Part shown: positions 9,245 through 18,325 of the stretch, piece after piece
Position numbering within the stretch: position 1 is the stretch's first letter
Layout: each line of letters starts with the position of its first letter
Made by a program: the position numbers and the translations under genes
The notes under the pieces: generated by a model
What the model was told of the DNA's origin: nothing
Seen by the model: only the letters and a program-made list of their open reading frames with translations
Databases searched by the model: none
Source of the DNA: Francisella halioticida
Lineage (GTDB): Bacteria; Pseudomonadota; Gammaproteobacteria; Francisellales; Francisellaceae
Assembly (NCBI RefSeq): GCF_002211785.1
Contig: NZ_CP022132.1
Span: 868,001 to 932,000, forward strand
Direction: 5' to 3'
Length of the DNA: 64,000 bases

Positions 9245-10544
9245 ATTAAACAATATTTTCAATTATTTAGTTCCCATCTAAGCCGCCCGTTTTTCCAATA
9301 AGTTATCGTAATAAAATTCCATAGGTTTTTTATAATTGATAGACTCATGAAATCTTCTATTATTATAAAAATCGATATAATCATCCACATCGTTTCTTAG
9401 TTCAACAATGCCAGGATATTGATTTAAATAAAATCTCTCACATTTAGCACTTCTCCAAAATCTTTCGATGCAAATGTTATCAGTTGCTCTACCTTTACCA
9501 TCCATAGATATAGTAATTTTTTTATCCAATAATGTTTGGATATGAATGTTAGATGTGTACTGGCTACCTTGATTAGTGTTAAATATTTCTGGTACTCCAT
9601 ATTTAAATAACGCTTCTTTTAACACACTAGTTGTTAGATGTGTATCCATAGTATTAGAAATCTTCCAAGCTAGTGTTTTCTTGCTATGCCAATCTATTAT
9701 GGCTACTAAATATGCATACCCACATTCTAGTCTAATATACGTGATATCAGCACTCCATACCTTATTAGCTTTATCTATAACAACCTGATTCGTCTCATTT
9801 TTAAATACATTAAGTAAGTATGGATATTTCTTGTGTTGCTTATTAATGACAGTTGTCTTTTTTTTAGGATACAATGCCTTAATACCCATGAATTCCATAG
9901 CACTTTTGATTAGCTTCCTTCCAACTAGAAATCCTAATCTATTTAGCAACTTTACTAGCCTTCTCGTACCATAATATGGATGTTTAGTATGTATCAAATC
10001 TATTGTATTTAATAGTCTAATATCATCATTACTACTAAATTTTTATATTGGTGTATAATAGTACACACTCTTAGATACAGATAATAGTTTAAGCTGATTA
10101 TTTAAAGATAATTCTAGCTTAGTATCTACAGAGTTTACTCTATCATTTGATGATACCAAGCTTTTTAGCTTTCCCATTAAAAAATGCCTCTCTACTATTA
10201 CCTCGATTAGTTCTTTACTTGTTGCATCTTTATCTTTTCTAAGCTCATCTATTTCCTGCTTATACTCCTTAACAACAGAGCTTTTATCAAATGCTAAGCA
10301 AGCATTAGATAAAAATTGCTGCTTCCAATTATGCACGTTTTTAGGAAGTAAATCATACTTACTTGCTATCTCATTAACTGTCATATCGCCTTCTAGCAAT
10401 TCTATAATTACTTTAGCTTTAAAATCAGCTGTATACGTTACTCTTTTTTTACTCATTTATCTATTTCCTAATTTATCTAGTTAAGTTTAACATCTAGGAA
10501 TAAAAATCTTTCTAAAATCAGTAGCTTTTTCTGGGGACATTATA
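9229..10544 (-). mobile_element. Chimeric IS3-family element (IS-A 5' half joined to IS-D 3' half)
   Basis: The right border (10544) has the IS-A end TATAATGTCCCC read on the minus strand. The left border (9229) has the IS-D end TATACTACCCC. The transposase N-terminal two thirds matches IS-A. From the codons for KYG-VPEIF onward it matches IS-D at 30533-30897. The flanking triplets do not match (aaa at left, atc at right). The left flank is the 3' end of cvfB and the right flank is the middle of the chitinase gene. This is what recombination between two separate insertions, with loss of the DNA between them, would leave. Length is 1316 bases. Confidence 0.85.
9278..10456 (-). pseudogene. Transposase of the chimeric IS (inactive)
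   Basis: Starts MSKKRVTYTADFK with an IS3-type helix-turn-helix. The frame is cut by TAA in place of TCA just after YYYTPI (near 10040); the same nonsense change is present in the copy at 36347. The integrase core then continues. The second catalytic Asp of the DDE triad is replaced by Asn (FNTNQGSQYT; IS-D at 29601 has FNTDQGSQYT). The C-terminus (NLLEKRAA) is that of IS-D. Both the nonsense codon and the Asp-to-Asn change should abolish activity. Confidence 0.85.
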
Positions 10545-10829
10545 ATCTTTATTTGGATTAGGGTTTCCATTTGCTAGTTGACTTAGATGTTCCCAGTCAA
10601 AATCGACACCATCACCACCAAGTTTTAATAATTCAATAACCTGATTAACAAAACTGTCTATTTGATCATCAGTGATAGTCTGCTGTAAGTCAGACCAGCC
10701 ACCTATTGCCCAGATAAATTTTCCATTATTCTCATGTGTTAGTTTGATTAAATAATCAATACGGACTCTTTGCCAGTTATAACTATTGTCCCAAGAATTC
10801 TTATAATTCCCCATAACTTTTAAAGTATC
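10545..10829 (-). pseudogene. Chitinase (GH18) fragment, catalytic-core part
   Basis: The protein segment TLKVMGNYKNSWDNSYNWQ continues the chitinase reading frame from beyond the IS-B insertion. It carries the GH18 beta-3 motif WAIGGWSD and the catalytic signature GGDGVDFDWEH, where the Glu is the proton donor. The frame ends at NPNPNKDY, where the chimeric IS starts; the rest of the (beta/alpha)8 barrel is missing. It is therefore an orphan piece of the gene at 12050-13532. The downstream 3' part is not found anywhere in the window. Confidence 0.88.
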
Positions 10830-12049
10830 TGATCATACCCTCCTATTTGGGACACTTAGGTGTTAAGAAAAGGAGACAAGATGAGATATACAAAAGAGTT
10901 TAAAGATGAAGCTGTTAAATTATGTTTACAACCAGATGCAAATAGACGATAAATAGCAGATAATTTAGGGGTTAAATATAAAACCATTTGCAGTTGGATA
11001 TCCAAAGCCATGTCAAACCCTCAGAAAGAAATAAAGATAGATTATAAAACGCAGTACCAGCAACTATCTTTTGAAAATACTGATTTGAAGAAAAAACACA
11101 AACAGGCAGAAACAGAGCGTGAAATACTAAAAAAGTCAGCAGCGTACTTTGCAAAGCAAAATCTGTAAGGTACGCCTTTATTAAGGAGCATTATAAAGTT
11201 ATGCCAGTAACAACACTATGTAAATCTTTGAATGTGAGCACATCTTCATATTACAGATGGATTCATAAACCTATAGGTAAAAGGCAATATAATGATGCTG
11301 AACTAGATGATGCTATTTTAATGAACATAAATCTAGATATGGAAGTGTTAGGATATACAAAGAGCTTAAAGATATGGGTTGGAAAGTTACTCAACCTAGA
11401 GTATCTAAACGTATGAAATTACTTGGTTTACATGCTAAAGCGGCTCGTAAGCATAAGAAAACTACAGATTCTAACCACAACAAACATGTTTCTGATAATT
11501 TATTAGAACAAAACTTCACTGCTTTATCTGTAAATCATAGGTGGGTTACAGATATAACTTATGTACCTACACAAGAGGGGTGGCTGTATCTTTGTGTGAT
11601 TATAGATTTATTTTCAAGATCAGTTATTGGTTGGGCAATGGATTCTAGGATGAAAGCGGATTTAGTTTGTAATGCTTTAAATATGGCATTATTTAGAAGA
11701 AATTTTCCTAGTGGTGTGATTATACACTCTGATAAAGGGTCACAGTACTGTAGCAAACAATATCAAGACATTATTAAATAACACTGGCTACTATCAAGTA
11801 TGAGCTCTAAAGGATGCTGTTACGATAATGCTGCTTGTGAAAGTTTCTTTGGAACTTTAAAAGTAGAGTTAGTACATGATGAAAGCTATAAAACTAGAGA
11901 AGAAGCTAAACTATCAATATTTGAATATATTGAAGCTTACTATAATACAAAAAGGAGACATTCTACAATAAATTATATGACTCCATATCAATTTGAATAT
12001 ATAATGGAAAATGAAGTAGTAAACTGTCCCAAATTGACGGGGTAGATCA
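10830..12049 (+). mobile_element. IS3-family element IS-B, copy 1, inserted in the chitinase gene
   Basis: A 1220-base element with imperfect terminal inverted repeats: TGATCATACCCTCC at left, and TGATCTACCCCGTC as the complement of the right end. It is the same length as the copy at 56294. The flanking triplets are atc (10827-10829) and gtc (12050-12052), a target duplication with one mismatch. orfA (ATG at 10881) has TAA for the Glu codon after RR. orfB, starting at 11201, changes frame near 11318 and has an extra TAA for Glu at 11779-11781. The element looks dead. Confidence 0.87.
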
Positions 12050-13532
12050 GTCTGCTCCAGCCATACTTTCATTTATATATTTACCATTCCACTTTATATC
12101 ACGAGGGTTGTCTGGGTTTGGGCTAGGATCAAGAGTTAAGAATGAATATAAAATATGAGTATATGGAGCTATTTCTTCTGCGCTACCTTTATAATTATTA
12201 CTTTTCACACCTGGTTTCCAGTTTTCCCAGTAACCTATAACTTTTCTGTTTACTTCAATAGGAGCACGTTGCTCAAATAATACTGAAATATTTTGATTAT
12301 TCTGATCAGCTGTGAAAGAGCTAGGTGATGTAGTTATTTTATATCCAGAAACAGCAGCAACAGTGATAGTCCAAATATTATTATCTTTAGGTATTTGAGT
12401 AGACACAGAAGAGTTATTGTTCAGGTCAATAGTTTTGGTATCGCCATTATTATTAGCTAGAGTTAAAGTAGTTGATTTACCATCGGGTAAGCCATCCACA
12501 GAGATAGTTACATTTTCAGTAGGAATAGCTTTTTTATCAAAGTTAACATCAATGCTTGAAGTATTAAAATTATAAACAGCTACAGAATAAGTTTTACTAG
12601 GAGTATAATTATATCCATTAGTAGTAAAGCTATCTAGAGTTAGAGTGTAAGTAACATCATTTTCAGAAGATGGGATATGATCTAGAGTAAGAGATTTATT
12701 TACTTCGATGTTACCACTATTAACAATATTTCCGTTTGAATCTGTTAATGTATATGAGGTAGTATGATTCCCACTGACATCAGCACTAGTATTGATCTTA
12801 ATAGAACCTTCTTCAGCAGGTTTAGGAGCTGTATATTCTACAGAAACAGTTTGTGAGCTATTTTTAGCAAGAGTAAATGAAGCAGGACTAGCAGCGCCAG
12901 TAGCACCATCGATAGCAGGAGTGCTAACAGTAAGATCAGAGGAATCTCCTACTACCACTTCTAAGTTTGTAGTAGATCCCCCATTGAGCATCTTTAACTT
13001 CAGCTACTTTGGCGCTATTTTTAAGGATTTGAACATCAGCTAATTTACCATCTGCTATAAAACTAGGTTTAGCTGGAAGGACGATAGATACTGTACCTTT
13101 TCCTTGCTCAACTACAGGGCTTTCATTTTTCCAAACTCCCCATTGACCAGATTGACTAGGGTTTTCACCTTGAGTCCACCATTTAGCAGTATAAAGATTA
13201 CCATCATATATTGCTTGGGAAGGTTTACTACTATCACTTGGGTTATAGACAGTATTAGAATTCCACTCTTGGACAGAGTCTCCTGGAGTAGGAGTAGGGT
13301 CGCTACCAGTTACTTTCCAAGCATCACTGTCCCAACTTTGCTTATAGGCTGCTATTTGACACCATCCTGAAGCAGGCCAACCTTTACATTCATAGGTTTT
13401 ACCATTATCAGTTACAGTAGTTCCTGCAACATAAGATGATAAGTCACTAGTTGACCATGGAGATATTTCTGCTGCATTTAGCATGGAAACTCCACCTAAA
13501 GCTATTAATGTTGCTAAAATTGATTTTTGCAT
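12050..13532 (-). pseudogene. Secreted chitinase, 5' part (frameshifted)
   Basis: Starts with a signal peptide (MQKSILATLIALGGVSMLNAAEI). Two chitin-binding CBM5/12-like modules follow: one around YVAGTTVTDNGKTYECKGW and one around YDGNLYTAKWWTQGENP. Then come Ser/Thr/Asn-rich beta-sandwich linkers and the start of a GH18 domain (KVIGYWENW, HILYSFLTL). The frame breaks at a run of five G near 12974: removing one G restores DAQWG-STTNLEVV. The protein is then cut after MAGAD by IS-B. Francisella chitinases of this kind are secreted and degrade environmental chitin. With a frameshift, an insertion and a lost 3' end, this gene cannot make enzyme. Confidence 0.88.
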
Positions 13533-13685
13533 ATTTTTATCCTTATTTATCTACGTTATAAAATTAGTTATCTAATTAAGTCTATATAAACTATCTAAGA
13601 TATGTTTTATTAAAGATTAATAAGGGTTGTTAGAAATTAACAAGTATTAAAGTTATGTTTTGCTATTAAGTGATTTTAGTTATAA

Positions 13686-14672
13686 TTATTTGTTAACTTT
13701 TTTACGAGCTTTATCTTTTGCATGTTGCTTTTTTAATTTATTTATTTTAGCAAGTTTTTTAGCTTCATCGCCAACATGAGAAAATCCTCTTTCTGCTGCT
13801 AGTTGCGATTGTTTCTCACGTTCTGTAAAACGAGATTTTTGCTTTTCTGTGGCTTTATCATAGCAATAATGACAGCTTATTCCTTTAATATATTCAGGAC
13901 GTTTTTTATCATTTTCTGTAATTGGCATACGACAAGCAAAACATTGATCATAATCTCCTTTCTCTAGGTCGTGATTTACAGCTACTCTTGAATCAAATAC
14001 AAAACATTCACCTTGCCACATTGATTCTTCTTTTGGAACCTCTTCTAGATATTTTAATATTCCACCTTGTAGATGGTATACTTCATCAAAACCTTTAGCT
14101 TTCATTAATGCTGTGGATTTTTCACATCTGATACCACCTGTACAAAACATGGCTACTTTTTTATGTTTTTTAGGATCTAAATTATTATCAACATACTTAG
14201 GAAATTCGCGGAAGTTTTCTGTATGAGGATTTACAGCATTTTCAAAAGTTCCTATTTCTATTTCATAATCATTACGAGTATCTATAAGAAGTGTTTCTGG
14301 ATCTGAAATTAAAGTATTCCAATCCTTTGGCTTTACGTATTTACCGCATACTTTATTTGGATCTATTTCATTGATACCTAAAGTAACAATTTCTTTCTTA
14401 AGCTTAACTTTTGAACGATAAAATGGCATATCTTGGTGATATGATTCTTTATAATCAATATCTTCTAAACGTGGGTCAGACTTTAAGTACTCTAATAAAC
14501 TATCTATATTTTGACGAGCTCCTGCAACTGTACCATTAATTCCTTCATTAGCTAGAAGTATTGTTCCTTTAACATTATTTTTTATCATTACATTTAGAAG
14601 AGGTTGGCGCATAGCTTCAAAATCATTTAAAGTGACAAATTTGTACATTGCACATACAACTATCTGTGACAT
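13686..14672 (-). CDS. trhO: tRNA uridine 5-hydroxylation protein TrhO (rhodanese domain)
   Basis: Members of this family (formerly UPF0176, YceA in E. coli) use oxygen to hydroxylate U34 of certain tRNAs. The 328-residue protein has the N-terminal acylphosphatase-like part and a rhodanese domain with the active-site loop [13 protein letters not shown]-terminal Cys-rich segment (CFACRMPI and CHYCYD) probably binds metal. The C-terminus is Lys-rich. The gene is intact and divergent from the TetR gene, with 122 AT-rich bases between them that must hold both promoters. Confidence 0.9.
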   Translation of the reverse strand: MSQIVVCAMYKFVTLNDFEAMRQPLLNVMIKNNVKGTILLANEGINGTVAGARQNIDSLLEYLKSDPRLEDIDYKESYHQDMPFYRSKVKLKKEIVTLGINEIDPNKVCGKYVKPKDWNTLISDPETLLIDTRNDYEIEIGTFENAVNPHTENFREFPKYVDNNLDPKKHKKVAMFCTGGIRCEKSTALMKAKGFDEVYHLQGGILKYLEEVPKEESMWQGECFVFDSRVAVNHDLEKGDYDQCFACRMPITENDKKRPEYIKGISCHYCYDKATEKQKSRFTEREKQSQLAAERGFSHVGDEAKKLAKINKLKKQHAKDKARKKVNK

Positions 14673-14794
14673 TTATTCCTCAGAAATCAAATTTATATAA
14701 GTAGAGTTTGATATTATACATTATGTTGTAAATATTAAAATGTTTTTGATATTATGCTTATTTAGGTCAACTTAATATATTTTGTGTATTTTTT

Positions 14795-15463
14795 ATGAAT
14801 AATTTAAAAGATGATAATAAGAGTATAAAAATTAAAACTAAACAACTTCTAATAAATTCAGGACTTAAGTTTTTTGGAGAGTATGGGCTTGATGCAACAT
14901 CTACAAGGATGATTGTTGAACATGCTAATGTAAATATATCAGCAATTAAATATTATTTTGAAAGTAAAAAAGGTTTGTATTTTGCTGTTGTTGAGCAAAT
15001 TATTGATAATATTAGAGCTAATAATTCTGAAGTTATAAAATCTATAAGACAGAAATTTCAAGATGGAAATATTTCTATAAAAGATTCCAAAAAATTATAT
15101 AAGACTCTTTTATTAAGTATGGCTGAGATTTTAATAGGTAATAGCAAATCTCAAGATTGGGCGAGGATCATTATGAGAGAACAGGCTAATCCAACTGAGG
15201 CATTTGATATTATGTATGATAAGTATATGAAACAAATACAAGAAATATCGATCAAACTGAGTTCTATTTTTTATAATTGCTCAATAGTGGAGCCAATACT
15301 TATTATTAGACTGCAAATAATGTTTGGTCAAGTGCTTAGTTTTGTAGTTGCTAAAGAGAGTTTTTTGCGCGCATCAGTTCAAAAAGATATTTTGAATGTA
15401 AAAAAACAAATCATTAATCAGCTTTCAATATGCATAGATTCTATAATATCAACGCCTATATAA
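14795..15463 (+). CDS. TetR-family regulator (CecR/DUF1956-like)
   Basis: The N-terminal helix-turn-helix is clear (ATSTRMIVEHANVNISAIKYYFESKKGLY). The C-terminal domain has the WARIIMREQANPTEAF motif seen in CecR/YbiH-type regulators, which control efflux or membrane genes. The length of 222 residues is usual. It is followed after 90 bases by a membrane protein gene on the same strand, a likely target. No clear ribosome site precedes the ATG. The ligand is unknown. Confidence 0.85.
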   Translation: MNNLKDDNKSIKIKTKQLLINSGLKFFGEYGLDATSTRMIVEHANVNISAIKYYFESKKGLYFAVVEQIIDNIRANNSEVIKSIRQKFQDGNISIKDSKKLYKTLLLSMAEILIGNSKSQDWARIIMREQANPTEAFDIMYDKYMKQIQEISIKLSSIFYNCSIVEPILIIRLQIMFGQVLSFVVAKESFLRASVQKDILNVKKQIINQLSICIDSIISTPI

Positions 15464-15553
15464 AAAACTTTATACTTTTTTAATCAATCGTTTGATTTAA
15501 TTTATATTTATATATATAGTTAACATATTAGATCCTCAATATATAATATAGCT

Positions 15554-16195
15554 ATGGATAGTTTATTAGAATCAATAATTCTTTCTTTCTCTGGCTTTTT
15601 ATCAATAGGATCAATAGTTTTGGTGCTGTTACTGTTGATTTCAAACCAAAGTATAAGACAAGCATTAACATTTGTATTAGGGTATATTTTTGGATATAGT
15701 TTTATTGGAATTATTTATGTTTATATAGGTTCAAAATTTGTTAAAGACGGTAATTTGATACCATCGAGATTTTTTGTAATTATTGGAGTGCTTTTAGTCT
15801 ATATCGGTATAAAAAACTTTTTTAAGAAAAAACAAGACAAGCAAAAAGAAGCAAAAATATTTAAATTGATAAGAAGGTTAACTGCTAAAAAAGCATTTAT
15901 ATTTGGGTCACTAATAACTGTAATTAATATCAAAAATTTAGCTATATTTATATCGATAGTTTCAGTGGTCAATAATATTGAAGCTAGAGTTTTTCTAAAA
16001 ATATCTATTGTAATAATAGATATATGTATATTTTGCTTGGCTATGATTATATTGATTTGTATAAGAATTATTTTAAGAAATTTAGCAACAAATATTTTAG
16101 TCAAAATAAAAATATGGATTGATAAAAACTCAGTTCAAATAGTTATATTTTTTACAGTTTTATTTGGATTATATTTTATATTTAAAGCATTTTAA
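15554..16195 (+). CDS. GAP/LysE-like integral membrane protein
   Basis: A 213-residue, very hydrophobic protein with about six transmembrane segments in two groups of three. The groups are split by a positively charged loop (KKKQDKQKEAKIFKLIRR) around residues 95-115. The arrangement and the segment KAFIFGSLITVINIKNLAIFI resemble the GAP (Sap) / LysE-type transporter group, which exports small molecules or lipids. The substrate is unknown. It follows the TetR gene and is 12 bases before the PEP-synthase-like gene, so the three may form one unit. Identification is from shape and short motifs only. Confidence 0.6.
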   Translation: MDSLLESIILSFSGFLSIGSIVLVLLLLISNQSIRQALTFVLGYIFGYSFIGIIYVYIGSKFVKDGNLIPSRFFVIIGVLLVYIGIKNFFKKKQDKQKEAKIFKLIRRLTAKKAFIFGSLITVINIKNLAIFISIVSVVNNIEARVFLKISIVIIDICIFCLAMIILICIRIILRNLATNILVKIKIWIDKNSVQIVIFFTVLFGLYFIFKAF

Positions 16196-16207
16196 GAGGA
16201 ATTTAGC

Positions 16208-16608
16208 ATGAATAACAAAAATTTGACAATTAACTTTTCAGAGGTATGTTCTAAAGATATTGACATCGTAGGAGGAAAAGGGGCAAATCTTGGTGAGATG
16301 ACACAAGCTGGATTTTCAGTTCCTGAGGGATTTTGTATAACGACAGAAGCATATGACATTTTTGTAGAATCTTTTGGCTTGATACAAGAATACTATAAGA
16401 AATTAAGTAGCATTGGTGAAGATATTGAGGCAACTAGAGTTATAGGTAAAAAAATACGTGATAGTTTAATGAGTTTAGAAATTCCAGAATTTATAGAAGA
16501 TTCTATTATATCCTCTATTAAAAAATTTGGAGTTGATTGTACTTATGCTATTAGATCTAGTGCTACAGCAGAAGATCTTCCAGAGAACTCCTTTGCAGGG
16601 CAGCAAGA
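16208..16608 (+). pseudogene. PEP synthase / pyruvate-phosphate-dikinase-like gene, 5' stump
   Basis: The first about 134 residues belong to the ATP-grasp domain of the PEP synthase/PPDK family: VGGKGANLGEM, VPEGFCITTEAY, AIRSSATAEDLP and FAGQQD. The gene is cut here by IS-B; a full-length member would be about 800 residues, and the rest is absent from the window. The opening residues (EVCSKDIDIVGGKGANLGE) fit both PEP synthase and the related rifampin phosphotransferase, so the substrate cannot be decided. A good ribosome site (gagga) lies before the ATG, and it follows the membrane protein gene by 12 bases. Confidence 0.85.
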
Positions 16609-17167
16609 TGATCATACCCTCCTATTTGGGACACTTAGGTGTTAAGAAAAGGAGACAAGATGAGATATACAAAAGAGTTTAAAGATGAAGCTGTTAAATT
16701 ATGTTTACAACCAGATGCAAATAGACGATAAATAGCAGATAATTTAGGGGTTAAATATAAAACCATTTGCAGTTGGATATCCAAAGCCATGTCAAACCCT
16801 CAGAAAGAAATAAAGATAGATTATAAAACGCAGTACCAGCAACTATCTTTTGAAAATACTGATTTGAAGAAAAAACTCAAACAGGCAGAAACAGAGCGTG
16901 AAATACTAAAAAAGTCAGCAGCGTACTTTGCAAAGCAAAATCTGTAAGGTACGCCTTTATTAAGGAGCATTATAAAGTTATGCCAGTAACAACACTATGT
17001 AAATCTTTGAATGTGAGCACATCTTCATATTACAGATGGATTCATAAACCTATAGGTAAAAGGCAATGCTGAACTAGATGATGCTATTTTAATGAACATA
17101 AATCTAGATATGGAAGTGTTAGGATATACAAAGAGCTTAAAGATATGGGTTGGAAAGTTACTCAACC
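16609..17167 (+). mobile_element. IS-B fragment (5' 559 bases)
   Basis: Begins with the intact IS-B left end TGATCATACCC and follows copy 1 at 10830 nearly base for base. It includes the orfA nonsense codon (TAA for Glu after RR) and has in addition an 8-base deletion after aaaaggcaat in orfB. It stops in orfB after gttactcaacc, where an IS-A left end begins. It interrupts the PEP-synthase-like gene; no matching triplet can be checked because the right end is gone. Confidence 0.85.
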
Positions 17168-17270
17168 TATAATGTCCCCAGAAAAAGCTACTGATTTTAG
17201 AAAGATTTTTATTCCTAGATGTTAAACTTAACTAGATAAATTAGGAAATAGATAAATGAGTAAAAAAAGA
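17168..17270 (+). mobile_element. IS-A fragment (left end, 103 bases)
   Basis: Starts with the exact IS-A terminus TATAATGTCCCC, contains the untranslated leader and the first codons MSKKR of its transposase, and then stops abruptly at aaaaaaaga. It is inserted in the IS-B fragment on the left and fused to IS-C on the right. It marks an IS-A copy whose body has been deleted. Confidence 0.85.
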
Positions 17271-18236
17271 AACTTAAGAAAGCAGAAACAGAGCGAGAGA
17301 TTCTAAAAAAGGCAGCGGCATACTTTGCAAACCCAAATACGTAAGGTATGCCTTTATACAAAGTCATAGAGATGTTATGGCTATAACAACATTATGCAAG
17401 ACTTTGGGAGTAAGTACTTCTGCTTACTATAGGTGGATAGATAATCCTATAGGTAAAAGGCAACTAAATGACTATGATTTGGATCTGGCTATTATGCAAA
17501 TATTTAATGATCACAAATCTAGATATGGTTCTGTTAGGATTTATAGGGAATTTAAAAGATAAAGGCTGGAAAGTAATACAACCGAGGGTATCAAAACGTA
17601 TTAAATTATTAGGTTTACAGGCTAAAGCAAGTAAGAAATACAAAGTTACAACAAATTCTGATCATGACAAGAAAGTAGCGGGTAATTTACTTGATCAGGA
17701 TTTTGATGCTCAAGATATTAATCAGAAATGGGTTACTGATATTACTTATATCCCTACCCAAGAAGGATGGCTATATTTGTGTGTAATTATAGATTTATTT
17801 TCAAGAGTAGTTATAGGTTGGTCAATGGATAAAAGAATGAAAGCAGAGATAGTATGTAATACTTTAAATATGGCCTTATTTAGAAGAGATTTTCCTACCG
17901 GTGTTATTATTCATTCTGATAGAGGTACACAGTATTGCTCAGAGAAATTTCAAAATCTCATAAGTGATAATTGGTTATTATCTAGTATGAGCTCTAAAGG
18001 ATGCTGTTATGATAATGCTGCTTGTGAAAGCTTCTTTGGAACTCTAAAGGTAGAGTTAGTGCATGATGAAAAATATAAAACTAGAGATGAGGCTAAATCT
18101 TCAATCTTTGAATATATTGAGGCTTATTATAATACTAAAAGGAAGCATTCAACTATAAATTACATGACTCCCAGTCACTTTGAATATATAATGAAGAATG
18201 AAGTTAACAACTGTCACAAATTAGCAGGATAGATCA
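17271..18236 (+). mobile_element. IS-C fragment (3' part; diverged relative of IS-B)
   Basis: Encodes the end of an orfA (KKAETEREILKKAAAYFA) and an orfB starting MAITTLCKTLGVS at 17377. The protein is clearly homologous to IS-B but differs at many codons. orfB is frameshifted by one extra A in tttaaaag near 17560: dropping it gives EFKDKGWKV. The rest (WVTDITYIPTQEGWLYL, IHSDRGTQYC, ACESFFGTLKVE) preserves the DDE triad. The right end GGATAGATCA resembles that of IS-B. No complete copy of IS-C is in the window. Confidence 0.8.
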
Positions 18237-18325
18237 CTATCTTAGGATATGGGCAAATGAGAATATTTAAAATGTTAGTTAGATATTCGTACTAAAAAAC
18301 AACTCAGAGTCTAATTTTATAAATG
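18237..18325. other. Short non-IS island between two IS elements
   Basis: 89 bases that belong to no IS. On the plus strand a frame reads ILGYGQMRIFKMLVRYSY then stop, which could be the tail of a lost gene, but I do not recognise it. It is not the missing part of the PEP-synthase-like gene as far as I can tell. Confidence 0.4.

Noticed and set aside
11559-11756. Minus-strand frame inside IS-B, repeated at 57023-57220
   Set aside because: It is identical in both copies only because the IS is duplicated; it lies antisense to the DDE core.
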